Of a DNA stretch of 64,000 nt, positions 20,068-31,294 are shown piece by piece. The translations under genes were made by a program, and so were the position numbers. Numbering within the stretch: position 1 is the first letter of the stretch; each line of letters opens with the position of its first letter. The DNA is from Nematopogon swammerdamellus (Eukaryota > Arthropoda > Insecta > Lepidoptera > Adelidae): assembly GCA_946902875.1 (NCBI GenBank), contig OX336337.1, positions 2,046,001 to 2,110,000 of the forward strand, read 5' to 3'. The notes beneath the pieces are model-generated. The model saw only the letters and a list, made by a program, of their open reading frames with translations, ran no database searches and was not told where the DNA came from.

Positions 20068-21374
20068 GGATATAATATGGAGTTGTTAAAACCACCACCT
20101 TTGGGAATTCTGAAAATTTCCTGGGAAATTTCCCGGACTGGATTTTTCTACGGGATCGTATTTATTGACTAAATATAAACTTCTTTTGTTCTTAGGTGAT
20201 TTTCTCTAGAAAGACCGGTTATGGAGATATATGATTTTTTTCAGAAATTTTTATTTCTACTCAATTTATAGGAAAACAGGGGAAGATGTGATAAAATAAT
20301 AATCTAAGAGTGTATCGAACTGCTTACAAAACAAGACCTAATTTGTTGTCGCACCATCATTGGTTCTCGATTTATAGCTCGCCGCGATTCTGAATTATGC
20401 AGGACGGCATTTGTATGGAAAGCTCCGCCCCCTTTCCTGATTTAATTTCTCGAATGTTGATATTTTTTCGCCTGAATCTTATTTCTAGACTAAATATAAG
20501 ACACTTTTATTATTACACGTTTTTCAATAAAATCGATATTTCCGGAGAATAAAGAATCTAAAATTTTTTTTTTTCAAAATGTTCTGGATTGCTGATGTTT
20601 TTTTGGCGGACTCTTATTTCTAAACGAAATATAAGACACTTTTATTCTTACACGTTTTTCACTTAAGTCTATATTTCCGGAGAAAAAAATTAAACAACCT
20701 ATTTTTCATATTTTCTCGAATGTTGATGTTTTTTTTTTGCCTGAATCTTATTTCTAGACGAAGTACGAATCTACAATCTCTGAATAAGAATCGACAACAG
20801 ATTCGTATTCAGAGCCCACATAGACACCTGATATCGATTTTGAAATCAATCGGTCCAGTAACTAAAAAGTTCAAAATGGCGGCCACTTTTTATAAATGTT
20901 GACAACAGATTCGTATTCAGGGCCCACTCATACACCCAGATATCGATTTTGAAAGCAATCGGTCCAGTAACTTAAAAGTTCAAAATGGCGGCCACTTGTT
21001 TTAAATTTTGATTACAGATTCGTATTCAGAGCCCACACAGACACCCAGATATCGATTTTGAAAGCAATCGGTCCAGTAACTAAAACGTTCAACAATCGAG
21101 AACATTTTGGAAAAAACAATTTTTGAATTTTTTTTCTCCGGAAATAACGATTTTATTGAATAACGTGTAAGAATAAAAGTTTCTTATATTTCGTCTAGAA
21201 ATAAGATTCAGGCGAAAAGATATCCGGCCACTCTAGGGAAAATCACCTAAGAACAAAAGAAGTTTATATTTAGTCAATAAATACGATCCCGTAGAAAAAT
21301 TCAGTCCGGGAAATTTCCCAGGAAATTTTCAGAATTCCCAAAGGTGGTGGTTGTAACAACTCTATATTATATCC
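20068..21374. mobile_element. Element M: 1.3 kb long-inverted-repeat element
   Basis: Starts GGATATAATATGGAGTTGTT and ends with the complement AACAACTCTATATTATATCC. The first 150 bp (with CCACCACCTTTGGGAATTCTG, GGGATCGTATTTATTGAC) return inverted at 21,230-21,374. More inward, AATAAGATTCAGGCG-type sequence also pairs. The centre has three direct repeats of about 108 bp (20,793-21,088, each with ACAGATTCGTATTCAG and CAATCGGTCCAGTAACT). No transposase and no clear target-site duplication; a non-autonomous DNA element is likely. Confidence 0.75.
20793..21088 (+). repeat. Three tandem units of about 108 bp
   Basis: Units start near 20,793, 20,901 and 21,010, each with GATATCGATTTTGAAA and CAATCGGTCCAGTAACT; two also have TTCAAAATGGCGGCCACTT. 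They lie between the arms of element M. Confidence 0.88.
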
Positions 21375-21382
21375 TATATATA

Positions 21383-21615
21383 AGAAAACATAGGTGCGCG
21401 AGTCCAACTCGCACTTGGCTGTTTTTTTTTTTTGTGATTTTTTATGTTAGATATTGCATTGAAACACTTGGCTGCTATTTTACGTAAGAAAACATAGGAG
21501 CGCGTGTCCAACGTAAGAGAACATAGGTGCGCGAGTCCAACTCGCACTTGGCTGTTTTTTTTTTGTGATTTTTTTATGTTAGTTATTGCATTGAAACACT
21601 TGGTTGCTATTTTAC
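21383..21615 (+). repeat. Tandemly duplicated K-like 3' end
   Basis: Two units contain GGTGCGCGAGTCCAACTCGC, ACTTGGCTG plus T-run, TATTGCATTGAAACACTTGG and GCTATTTTACGTA. The hairpin is the K end with TCC in place of TTCG. Confidence 0.75.
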
Positions 21616-22249
21616 GTATATAAGATACACATTCCTATAAATTATATAATGAAAGTAAGGCATGTTGTCGTGATATTACAAATATTGTTGCACGTTGTGT
21701 GCCGTTCGCCGTGTCTAAGCAACACATAGTACTACGGCAAATAAATTTTCAAAATGAAATATCACGAGATTCCTCAAGTTTTTTTTAGCTTTCAGTTGGT
21801 CCACAGGCATCCCTATGTGATAAATTAACTTTCTTTAGTGATGACTTACGAGTTATAGTTAGTTTTATAAGAAAAATCTCGAAAACACAGTTTGCAAAGT
21901 TTCGGCACAGATTCCACGTCCGCATGGCCCGGCGGCGGTGGGCAGACTGAGGACCGCCGCCTCGCACGGCCGCTCGAGAGTTCGGTTCCGTAAAAAATAG
22001 TCATAAATGTAATTGTTTTTCTTGATATCGGGATAATCCTCCGTCACTTAAGAGAGGATGATTTGGCGAATTTTATGAAAAAAGAACCAATTCAATCCAA
22101 GCAAAATAGCTTGAGTAATAGTTTATTATAAAACTAACTTTCTTATTATTAAAGATTAAGAAAAAAATGTCCGTTACATGAAAGACGATAACACAAATAT
22201 TAACATATATTTTTTTTAGATTTTTCCTATTCACTAATTCTGAATAATT
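21616..22249. other. No recognised feature
   Basis: A GC-rich patch at 21,915-21,985 (CCCGGCGGCGGTGGGC). Overlapping short minus-strand frames there have no motif. Confidence 0.35.
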
Positions 22250-22760
22250 ACGGATATGCTGGCGGCACTAAGCACCTTAAGGCCCTGTCAACCCCTCCCT
22301 ATTCACCCGTATCTACTCCTCTTTCATGGCACCGCTTTTGCTGGTTGGATTAGGATGCAACACAATCAATCAATCAAAAATTAGGGGGTTTTTTTTATTC
22401 CAAAACTACGGATCGAAACAAAAAAGTAAAAAGCTAAGGATTTATATATAACAAATAAAATATATTTTTTCCGAAGCCTTGATTTGGCCACGTTGCCTTA
22501 AATACGCTTTTATAACAAAATTCAGAGGCATTTTCATCATGATTTTTTTCTATCGAGCGAAGTTAATCAAATCAAAAGCGATAGCTTTTTTAAAACACTT
22601 TTTGATCTGCGCTGATAGATGAAGTATTACATTATATTAAAACTGAATCTGTCAGGTGAGTAATATTGGTGGTAAACTTCTTGAGATTCGAGTCAGACGC
22701 AGCCTCATGTCACCTTAACTGGTTTTGTAACTACGTATCAAAGAATTTTACCACCAATAT
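22250..22760 (+). repeat. Element G, copy 1
   Basis: Shares with 31,860-32,235 (inverted) the stretches CAATCAATCAATCAAAAATT, ACTACGGATCGAAACAAAA, CGAGCGAAGTTAATCAAATC and CTGACAGATTC-type. AATATTGGTGGTAAA at 22,663-22,677 and its complement near 22,747-22,761 form a 15-bp inverted pair at the right end. Class unknown. Confidence 0.7.
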
Positions 22761-22761
22761 T

Positions 22762-23084
22762 TATTTAGTCCAATTACACAACACATTCTCGTGCGTACGG
22801 TTTGGAGGTGTCGGGAAAAATTGCGTCTTTTCAAACATTCCCGAAGTCAAGGCCGCCGATAGCACTTCAAAGTGGCGGCCATAACGAGAGCCTAACCTTT
22901 GTAAAGCAAACGACCAATTGAATCGCGACGCGTGTGCCTGGGTCGCTTCGACCCTTCCGAACAATTTCGCTGCTTGAATTCTTAAAATCGTATGAGGGTT
23001 CATTCAAATTCGAGTGCCCTCCGTGACAAGCGCAACACTGTGTAACATAGATTCTACAGATCGCCCCAGATAGGCCAATATGCC
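22762..23084. other. No recognised feature
   Basis: Contains a GGCCGCCGATAGCACTTCAA / AAGTGGCGGCC pairing near 22,851-22,880. No family or gene seen. Confidence 0.35.
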
Positions 23085-23382
23085 CACTGCATTTCTCACC
23101 GTGCATGTCGTAAAAGGCGACAATAAGGGATAAGCACAAGGTGCCGTGCTAAAGGGCGACAGCGTAGCCACCTCACACCTTGGCACGGTCCTTCCACCGA
23201 CTCATGCGGCAGGTGGATCTTCGTGCCTTACTTGTTGCTTGATAGTTGTCTTGTCCGAATACATTGTGAAGCGTGGTGGTCAATGTTGTGCTGTTTACAC
23301 AAGATGTTTACAAGAGTCTTTGCAGCACAATTCCGACTACTCTGTTTGCGCCGAATGTTGAGATACAGCGTGTGGCGGTATG
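23085..23382 (+). repeat. Element D, copy 2
   Basis: GTGCATGTCGTAAAAGGCGAC, AGGTGCCGTGCTAAAGGGCG, CACCTTGGCACGGTCCTTCC, ATGTTGTGCTGTTTACAC and the end AGATACAGCGTGTGG. The 5' module is only partly recognisable. Confidence 0.83.
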
Positions 23383-23386
23383 TTTA

Positions 23387-23750
23387 TTTTAAGTAATCCG
23401 GTATGGGTGGCTGAGTCAGAGGGGCCAAAGAATACGCTCCGACCAGCCAGTATCACCTCCGAGAAAGTACTTATTCCTTCGGACTTCCCTTTTGATTGTT
23501 GGCTATACTGGACTAGAGGAGAACACAACCGAGGCTGCTATGCGGCCATCTTACATCCAGTACGGTGATATCAACCCAGTCGGCTACACTTTAAACGACT
23601 AGCTCCTAGTAAGGAGCAAGGGAAGAGACCTGCAGCTTTAAACCGGTTCCGAACGGTGTGGCAGGGTGTGGGTATATGCACTTACATTTTTCCGTCAGAA
23701 AAAAACTCATATAGGTACGTCCAGGTCGGCAGGATTCGAACCTCGAACCG
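23387..23750 (-). repeat. SINE A, head truncated
   Basis: AAGTAATCCGGTATGGGTGG to GGCAGGATTCGAACCTCG. The A-box half of the head is missing, and the copy abuts the SINE B that follows. Confidence 0.9.
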
Positions 23751-24031
23751 CTAGCTCAGTGGTGCGGTCGGTCGACTGTTATTAAGCAACCCAGAGCGCG
23801 GTCAGTACTTGGATGGGTGACCGCTCGACTGTTGGAGGCTGACCGTGGTTCGGATTCCACGTAAAACTGTAGGTCCCTTCCATTGTTACCTTACTAGGTG
23901 GCTGAGTTTAATCCGCCCGGTTTGGTACCACCGCACTGAATGAAACTGACGTGGCACCTAGTTCCCCCCAGTGTTATGGGTTGACATCACGGTTGTTGTA
24001 GGTGATGTAGCCAACCGTGCCAGTTTCCATA
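23751..24031 (+). repeat. SINE B, internal deletion in the body
   Basis: TAGCTCAGTGGTGCGGTCGG, TTAAGCAACCCAGAGCGCGG, GTACTTGGATGGGTGACCGC, GGTTCGGATTCC, then from CACTGAATGAAACTGACGTGG straight to the tail. Ends CAGTTTCCATAAC. Confidence 0.9.
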
Positions 24032-24040
24032 ACAATTAAT

Positions 24041-24312
24041 AAAAAAAAAACCGGCCAAGTGCGATCCGAACTCGCGTACCGAGGGTTCCGTATCGCCATG
24101 TATGAATTAGTTAAAATGATTCATACTCTTTTCGGTAGATGGTGCGCATACACTTTTTAGTTTCGCATATGGGGACCCCCGTGAATTTTTTACTTTTTAT
24201 TATTTTTATTATATTTTGTTGTTATATCGGCCATAATAAATAATAACACATATTCTCTGAAAATTTCAACGGGTTACCTATTACGGTTCAAGAGATACAG
24301 CCCTCGGACAGG
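24041..24312 (-). repeat. Element K
   Basis: AAACCGGCCAAGTGCGATCC, TTTTCGGTAGATGGTGCGC, TATGGGGACCCCCGTGAATT, ending GATACAGCCCTCGGACAGG. The 5' end is missing. Directly behind SINE B. Confidence 0.88.
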
Positions 24313-24465
24313 GATATGCTATCAGATAATCTCTCTTACGTTTTGTTTATAGACGTCCAGAAAAACCAGCCTTGCGGCTATAAAATCCAGACGCCTATCC
24401 CTGCACTCTTGCGAGTACAGTGATAATGTATGCCAGATCGAACGGAAGAAGACCAGATCGAACAG

Positions 24466-24588
24466 AACCGGCACTACCGAAGGGAAGCACTGACGTGGCA
24501 CCAAGTTCACCTGGTGTTATGGGCTGACATCACGGATGTTGTAGGTGATGTAGCCAACCGTGTCAGTTTCCATAAAAAAAAAAGATCG
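24466..24588 (+). repeat. SINE B tail
   Basis: CCGAAGGGAAGCACTGACGTGG to GTCAGTTTCCATAAAAAAA. 5' truncated. Directly before it CCAGATCGAAC is repeated twice (24,431-24,465). Confidence 0.85.
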
Positions 24589-25275
24589 AGGCCCCATAGC
24601 TGTACAGTTCTTCCGAAATAAATCCCATGGGAAACACAGACTGAAGCCTTTCCCCAGCCGATCCGAACCACCACCCGTCCACCCGAAGGAACCTCCGAAA
24701 GACAGACAGACAGCAATCCTAAAAAAAGACCACGCCAGCCACGCGCCGCTTTATACTTAGTAGGCATAAATATGTACCTACATACATATGTTTTCCTTTC
24801 TGCCTAGGTGTCAACATAGATGCGGGCCGCAGTCGCTTCCGGAAAAGTAAGCCGAAGTCTTGATTTACCGCAGTCACGTCCGGGATCATTCACGTTCGTC
24901 CTGGCCCTTGTCGTGGAGTCCCTTTACAGCGTTTTTATTATGTGACCTCACATGGCTACATTACCCCACTGAGCCGTGACGTCAGCACACAATGTCGGCG
25001 ATGGAAAGGGATCGCGGAAAAGTCGCACTGAAATGCGCACTATTCGAGGTTTTGTGGTTCTATCCAATCGAAAAATGAAATCGAAAAATGAAGTATCAAG
25101 TAATTTCCTCTAAATTACGAACTCGATGTTGTTCTCAGGTAGAGCATAAATTTTATATGTGTTATTCCAGGTTATACAATGTCGGCACATTTATCACCCA
25201 AAGGTTGACTGGAAGAAGTCAGAAAAATTATCTTTCATATTACTAAAGAAAAAATACTTAATAACTTCTCTCTCA
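24589..25275. other. No recognised gene
   Basis: A small piece of I-type LINE tail (ACCCAAAGGTTGACTGGAAG) is at 25,197-25,217. The rest is unassigned. Confidence 0.4.
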
Positions 25276-25371
25276 TTGAATTGGCGGAGAAATCAAGTAA
25301 CATACACAAAAAAAACGACATACAGACGAATTAATTGAGAACCTCCTCCTTTTTGGAAGTCGGTTGAAAAA
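25276..25371 (+). repeat. Element O, 3' end only
   Basis: GAATTGGCGGAGAAATCAAG, GAGAACCTCCTCCTTTTTGG and AAGTCGGTTGAAAAA, the end shared by all O copies. Confidence 0.85.
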
Positions 25372-25633
25372 TACAGATTGTTCTAGTTAGTATAGGTAGG
25401 TAGGTTTAGATTGTTCAACTGTGAAAAATTGTGTTGGTAAAAACTCTAATCCGCATCGATTCAGAGTCACAGTTGTTCAATAGAAGCGAACTGAACAATG
25501 CGCTCAATCAAAACTCACAATATTCAATGAATATCGTGAATATTATTCATATCGTGCAGCCATCCGTTAAAATACACGTTTGAAACGATACCATTCAGCG
25601 AACGGCCGTTGCTTCATATGGAGTGATTTCATT

Positions 25634-25912
25634 TTGGAATAACATTCTCAGTTTGAATTTCGAATTCTAGCATCGTTCGGCCTGCCGATAATATACACGA
25701 TTTGATCGGCTGCATTGGAAGAAGCGGGAACTGTTTCGAATTTCGAAGGACATACGGGTGCGCTCGCGCGATACGAACCTTGTTTATTTTGATCCACGGT
25801 CTCAGAGCTATAGTAGCACTCATTTCCACGTCTTGCACGAACGGCATAAAAGATGAAAACGTAGTCCCTGAAGATGCCCGCGTCGTCGGTCGTCATGTTG
25901 TAACATGTTGAA
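25634..25912 (-). CDS. Uncharacterised open frame, possible exon (low confidence)
   Basis: A minus-strand frame of 82 codons starts at ATG 25,896 (TTDDAGIFRDYVFIFYAVR ...) and ends at a stop near 25,648. The frame is open upstream to a sequence resembling a 3' splice site (CCTTTTACCAG) near 25,912. Composition is more balanced than the AT-rich surroundings. I do not recognise the protein, see no domain, and a second frame overlaps it. It is not in a repeat family of this window. It may be chance or an old transposon piece. The satellite-like relic at 26.1 kb lies upstream. Confidence 0.2.
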
Positions 25913-26142
25913 GCTGGTAAAAGGACTTTGTAATAGCAATTGGTACTACAGAGTTAATAATATTTCTCCTCTGCGGCCTCACTAGAGAAACGCGCCATGC
26001 CCTACCTGGGTCACCCTATCCTGGGTCATATAAGGTGGCTATTGCACTGACATGAACTTCATATTATGAAGCGTCAAGACATGCTTTAATTAATTACTTA
26101 ATTTAGGTCTTAGTGTGGCCCAAACGCTATGATGGTGTAATT

Positions 26143-26535
26143 TTACGTTCATGTAAACGATATAGGTACTTTCTCGAAGTAACTAAGTCATTGAGGGTTA
26201 GGCCGAAGGCCGAACTGCGTTCACGTAAGCGATATACTTGGTCAAAATGGATCATTCTCAGTAGATCCATTGGCCAGATCCATGATGGATCTAGTGAGAT
26301 ATGTATTTCTCATTAGATCCAGTTATATAAAAACTCAGTAAGTTAATAAATTGTAAGGCCGAAGGTCGAGCTCCGTTCCCGTGAACTACCTTCACCGACT
26401 TATATGTACCTAAGTCAGTGAATACCATGCTCTCGTAAAAATTACGTCCACCAAAAGCGAGTCCGAGCGTAGAGCTGCGTTAAGGGAAAGGATGACAATA
26501 TTATTGTGCTCTCTCGAAGAAAGTAACACCCAAAT
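26143..26535 (+). repeat. Relic of the 68-bp satellite unit
   Basis: Spaced copies of TAGGCCGAAGGCCGAACTGCG, AAGGCCGAAGGTCGAGCTCCG and CGTAGAGCTGCGTTAAGGG, with TTTCTCGAAGTAACTAAG. The same unit forms the arrays at 55.4-57.0, 59.9-61.5 and 62.0-63.5 kb. Here the units are strongly diverged, so this copy is old. Confidence 0.65.
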
Positions 26536-27216
26536 ATCACAAGTCATATTGGTGGAAAGTGTAAATCAAATGAAAGCAAACAGATTTTCAAATTTGGAGT
26601 ACTTTTGATGTTAATAATAGATCCCTATAACTAATGGCGTGATGTCACAACATTACAGATCAAATTGGTGAAATCCCTAAGTAAATGGGTTGGGTATTTT
26701 TCAAATAATCACAGTAAAGCGAGCCGATTCTCAAAATATGTCAAATACGTTACTGTTTGGTCAATATGGGATGCCGTGGTGTTACATCATCATACTCACA
26801 TTGTAGGAAAGCCTATGAATATTGATGTAGTATTTTTCGAATAAATCTGATTGAAGCAAACCGATTATAATGTACGATTTTGCTCGCGGCGCACACCGCC
26901 ACGTCGTACTATGTTTGGAATGGTGCTGCTGCATCCCGGCCCAGTGATATTGTGTGTACCAACTGTCAACTCGGTCCGAATTGAATTCGCTACTATTGAG
27001 AAAGTTTTCCTCCTCGAAGTTCTGTGAAATATGAAACTATTGTTAATGGAAACCGACGCGAGGAACTTATGAATGTTTGAGATATGAATTTATGGAAAAC
27101 CCTATTTCTTTTCGTAGATTTCGGATGTTATATTCTCTCTTCTCTTCTCTCCTATTGCAAATCGTAGCGTGTGTCTGTATGTAACTAGTTGCTGTATGTA
27201 AAAGGCTGAACTATTT
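26536..27216. other. No recognised feature
   Basis: AT-rich. One moderately GC-rich part (26,880-26,990) has no motif I know. Confidence 0.4.
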
Positions 27217-27482
27217 ATGTCAGCCTCGGTAGCTCAGTGGTGCGGTCTTTCTGTCTTACCTTACTAGGTGGTAGGGTTCATCCCGCCCGGGTTTTTACCA
27301 CCGCACTGAATGAAACGTCGTCTGTCGAAACGGCTAAGTTCGTGTTTTCCGTCCAGTTCAGTGTAGCCGACATGAAATAAAGGGAAGCACTGACATGGCA
27401 CCTAGTTCAACCGGTGTTATCTGCTGACATTACGGATGTTTGTAGGTGATGTAGCCAACCGTATCCGTTTGCATAAAAAAAA
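27217..27482 (+). repeat. SINE B lacking the 5S-like and B-box part
   Basis: GTCAGCCTCGGTAGCTCAGTGG is followed at once by TCTTACCTTACTAGGTGGTAGGG, so the segment between the A box and the body is lost. The tail ends GTTTGCATAAAA. Confidence 0.88.
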
Positions 27483-27596
27483 TTATATTATTATGATGTT
27501 TCACTAATGGAATTGCGCATGAGCTATTTTAAACTCGGGACATATTGATATCTCGTACTCGGGAAATTGAATTTCACTTTTCAAGTTACGTAGACC

Positions 27597-27856
27597 GCCA
27601 GGGTTGGTACCACCGCACTGAATTAAAGGTAGATTTTTCTACGTAAATAGTTCACCCATATTTCTTTCTCTGTATTTTATTTCTCATCACCCAAAGGTTG
27701 AATGGAAGAAATCGCTTGTAGTGATAAGTCCGCCTTTGCGCACTCCTGTATTTCTTGTTTCTTGTCGTGTACTGTTCTTCCTTCAATTTGTGTGCAATAA
27801 AGAGTTTCTATTCTATTCTATTCCTATTTTCCGTCTAGTTCAGTGTAGCCAGCACG
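27597..27856 (+). repeat. SINE B fragment split by a LINE 3' UTR
   Basis: Body GGGTTGGTACCACCGCACTG to CGTAAATAGTTC (27,602-27,661), then 27,827-27,856 TTTTCCGTCTAGTTCAGTG. The I-type LINE tail lies exactly between the two, where an intact SINE B would be continuous. Confidence 0.75.
27662..27828 (+). repeat. I-type LINE 3' UTR
   Basis: CACCCAAAGGTTGAATGGAAG, GATAAGTCCGCCTTTGCGCA, GTGCAATAAAGAGTTTC and TATTCTATTCTATTCC. A complete, less diverged copy of this tail. Confidence 0.85.
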
Positions 27857-27884
27857 CATGAGACGTATGAGGGTATCGTATAGT

Positions 27885-28279
27885 GCGGCGGGTGGCCAAA
27901 TGGTTTGGGCATCGGCTTCTCATGCGAGAGGTCCGAGGTTCGAATCCGGTGGGCGTATACCAATGAGTTTTTTTCTGACTAAAAAATTTACGTGCATACC
28001 TACACCTGTTACTTCACCGTTCGGAACCCTTGCCCCTCACTAGGTGGTAGGCTCAAATTGTAGCCGACTGGGTTGGTACCACCCACCGGTACCACCGTAC
28101 TAGATGTAAGATGGCCGCATAGCAGCTCGGTTGTGTTCTCCTCTAGTCCAGTATAGCCAGCAATCTAGGGAAGTCTCCGGTATGGCACCTACCTTCTCGG
28201 AGGTGATATTGGCTGGTCGGAGCATGTGCTTTGGCCCCTCCGACTCAGCCACCCATACCGGATTAAACATAAAAAAAAA
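27885..28279 (+). repeat. SINE A, full-length reference copy
   Basis: The head GCGGCGGGTGGCCAAATGG, TTTGGGCATCGGCTTCTCATG and GGTTCGAATCC (B box) is tRNA-like, nearest to Ser/Leu types. The body has TCACTAGGTGGTAGGCTC, GGTTGGTACCACCC, GATGTAAGATGGCCGC. The tail has GTGATATTGGCTGGTCGG and ends CATACCGGATTAAACATAAAA. Confidence 0.94.
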
Positions 28280-28831
28280 TCGTGTTCGTAGCTCCCTTCA
28301 CAAGTACCCAGCGAGCTATTTTCGCCACCGCAGCGAAATGGGCCGGCCGCCGCCGTCACCTATCGCATGTGTCTTTCAGGAATTTATGTCCGCCCTAAGG
28401 CTTTTTCGAGAGACTGGAAAAACATTAGCCACGCCGTTAAGCTTTCACACACTCCAAGCGGATGGAATGGAACCTCCGGGAGAGGGAAAGTGCCTGAAGA
28501 GGGGAGCGGCGAGAGGGGAGGGGGTGGAGTGCTAGTGGCTCCCTCCGGCGTGGAGCAGTAATCTCGTGAAACAGATTTTCAGTCTTGTGGAAAACGACGT
28601 TTCACTGAAAGCCCGCTTTATCAAAGTCTGTACAATTTTTAAAGCCCGAAAGGCATTCTTCCAGGCGTGCCGAAGGCTTTTATCGGGTGAGCTAGCCAAT
28701 CTCTTCTCCCGTACACAGCTTTGCAATATTTGATTGATTAAAATTTTGTTTGGTTATTTCCCCACGCCAATTTTCTTACGCCTTCTCTCTATCTCGGTGT
28801 TTTCAATAACAATATATTTTTTAAATCACCA
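28280..28831. other. GC-richer unique stretch, no gene called
   Basis: 28,300-28,560 is GC-rich (GGGCCGGCCGCCGCCGTC, GAGAGGGGAGGGGGTGGAG). Open frames exist in two plus-strand frames but the longer starts inside SINE A. No motif seen. Confidence 0.35.
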
Positions 28832-29221
28832 GATTTTTAGGATTCCGTATCCGGCACGGGACCCTATTACTAAGCCTACGCCGTCTGTCTGTCTGTCTGT
28901 CCGTCCGTCCGTCCGTCTGTCCGAGGGCTGTATCTCTTGAACCGTAAGAGGTAGCCCGTTGAAATTTTCACAGAATATGTGTTAATATGGCCGATATAAC
29001 AACAAATAAGAAAAATAAGAAAAAGAAAAAAAATCATGGGGTTCCTTCCCATAGAAAAAACTTAAAAGTGTATGCGCGCGCGCCATCTACCGAATAGAGT
29101 ATGAAGCATTTTAACTAATTTCATAAACACGCCATAGATGGTGTGAGTGGCGCTAACCATGACATCGCGATACGGAACCCTCGGTGCGCGAGTTCGACTC
29201 GCACTTGGCCGGTTTTTTTAG
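28832..29221 (+). repeat. Element K, full length
   Basis: TAGGATTCCGTATCCGGCAC, GTCTGTCTGTCTGTCCGTCC, AATATGTGTTAATATGGCC, ending GCGCGAGTTCGACTCGC, a near-perfect hairpin, then ACTTGGCCGG and T-run. Confidence 0.92.
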
Positions 29222-29704
29222 TCCCTCGTCTTTTGTGCACAATTTGAAATTCAAATTACGTTATTTCTACTTGAAATTCAAGGCGCTTTTCAATTTAAAC
29301 GGAAATTGGAAATACAGTTTTCTTATAAAACTGTTGTTAGAAAAAAAGTTACTACGAAATTCGAATTATTGTTCCTCGCAAAACGGTCTTTAAGTCTATC
29401 GCAGTAGGTCGATTAGGGTCCCTTTGCGATCGAACTATCGCCGAACGGTTGGATGGGTCGGAGTCGCTACTACGTGAACACAGATAGGTTAAACAAGTAG
29501 ACTTGATTACGCCCGCCTGTTTGTCGGGGGCAAATATAAATACAGCCTCCCCCCGAGGGGCGAGGGCTTCAGGAGTGGCAAAGCTCGCTGGGCTTTGTTC
29601 TTGGGGCAGAAATGGCGGGAAATTACGTCAAATGTTTATATTCGTACCGTTCGTTGGGACAAAGAGTTGCCAGGGGCGATTATTTATTTTAACTACGAAA
29701 TTCA
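29222..29704. other. No recognised feature
   Basis: Unassigned. CCTCCCCCCGAGGGGCGAGG near 29,548 is a short GC patch. The open frame at 29,503-29,790 has no motif. Confidence 0.35.
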
Positions 29705-29775
29705 AACGTCAGTCAGTTAGTCAGCGCGTGTGTATGCGGCCACTGCTGGACTTACGCCTGTCCAATTTTCCTCCA
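29705..29775 (-). pseudogene. LINE end scrap next to the GRP-x-ARW tail family
   Basis: GTCAGTCAGTTAGTCAGCG and GTATGCGGCCACTGCTGGAC match 15,983-16,032, the end of the RTE/BovB-like remnant. No readable protein is left. Confidence 0.6.
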
Positions 29776-29953
29776 GTGTACTGGATGTAAGATGGCCGAA
29801 TAGCAGCCTCGGCTGTGTTCTCTAGTTCAGCATAGCCAACAATCCAGGGAAGTCTCCGGTATGGTACCTACCTTCTCGGAGGTGATATTGGCTGGTCGGA
29901 GCATGCGCTTTGTCCCCTCTGATTCAGCCACCCATTCCGGATTACATAAAACA
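29776..29953 (+). repeat. SINE A, 5' truncated
   Basis: GTACTGGATGTAAGATGGCC to CCATTCCGGATTACATAAAA. Confidence 0.9.
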
Positions 29954-30869
29954 TAAACTTTAGAACTCTCTCCCTGCCCATGTAATTAAATTGATTGACG
30001 TTGACTGTGGGAACCGCGTTTAAATCCATAACTCGCTACTTAACTCTAAATTCGCGTTGGCGCAATTGGGCCTAAGAATCATCTAAATAAATTCAAACGA
30101 TTACAGAATAAATGGTTTTTCACTGAACCATCTTTGAACATTCTAGACTTTGGGCCTTTTCCGTGCGCGAGCGTTTTTAAGTGTGGACGTATTTGTAACG
30201 AGGGTAGATTATGCACTTTCGAACGTTTTTACCACTTTTCACCCACTTATTTTTCAGAGAATTTACTATTACAATAATCTATCTCTATCACATATTATAA
30301 CTTGAATCTTTACCTAACTATATGTAAGCATATAAATTATAGTTATATCTATTGAAATATGGCTATAGTTAGGATAATATATGATGTGATGTTTTGCCTA
30401 GTACGCCCCCATAAGGAGGCATCTCGAGAGAAATATAACCCTTTATTCATCACAAAGTGTAACATAAACTTATTATAACCTATCAATATTTGAAAGCCAC
30501 GACAGTAGGCAAAATTAAATTCAACCCCTTCATTATAAGGTGTAATTTTGAATAAGTTAAGTTACTTAGTAGTCAGACCACAACTAAGTAAATTATCTTT
30601 CACCTCGGCTTAGCTTCGAGCTAATAGAATCAAACATTATCCATTTACTTAACGCAGGAGGCGAGCTTACTTAGATGATGTTTTATTTGAGAGTTAACAA
30701 TATTTACTGCGGAGAGGGTAATTTGGTTTGAGCCTCGATAAGATTATATAGGAGGTGGTTGTTTCTGGATTAGCTACTAGGCTACTACTCGACTATGGAA
30801 CTCGCTTCCGCACTACGTTCCTCACTCCAAAATTATTTTAAAAAGTCGTTGAATAATTTTCCCTATTTT
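29954..30869. other. AT-rich, no gene seen
   Basis: About 0.9 kb without a family match in this window. The TTAGTAGTCAGACC motif at 30,565 does not extend. Confidence 0.45.
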
Positions 30870-31090
30870 AACACCCGACGCAAAAAGAGGGGTGTTATAA
30901 GTTTAACGTGTGTGTGTGTATTTGTTTATGGGTGTCTATCTGTGGCATCGTAGCTCCCACACGGATGGGCCAATTTGGATGCGGTTTCCTTTATTAGAAA
31001 GCTGATTTAACCGGGATGGTTCTTTGCTATGTTTGATGAAGATCAGGTCAACCGATTCGAAGATCATCGACACTTTTCTTAATTGATGAA
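30870..31090 (+). repeat. Element N
   Basis: AACACCCGACGCAAAAAGAGG, GTGTGTGTGTGTATTTG, GGCATCGTAGCTCCCACACG, AGAAAGCTGATTTAACCGGG, GATGAAGATCAGGTCAACCG. Matches 15,184-15,337. Confidence 0.8.
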
Positions 31091-31294
31091 GGAATATCTG
31101 CTGTAAAATGGAAATTTATTACACTTTCACTCGTCGCCTTTAAATGAATAAACAGAAATTATTACATAACTAATGTGTGTAATTGTAACAAATTTTCCAA
31201 TAAAAATGCCGTTGATTTTATGTACAAAATGTTTCACGACCTTTACTTTTGAAAATGAATGGGAGATGAAAAATGTCACCAAGCTGTAATATAG

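Noticed and set aside
27885..27960. tRNA gene (Ser/Leu type)
   Set aside because: A and B boxes are present but the acceptor ends do not pair; it is the head of SINE A.
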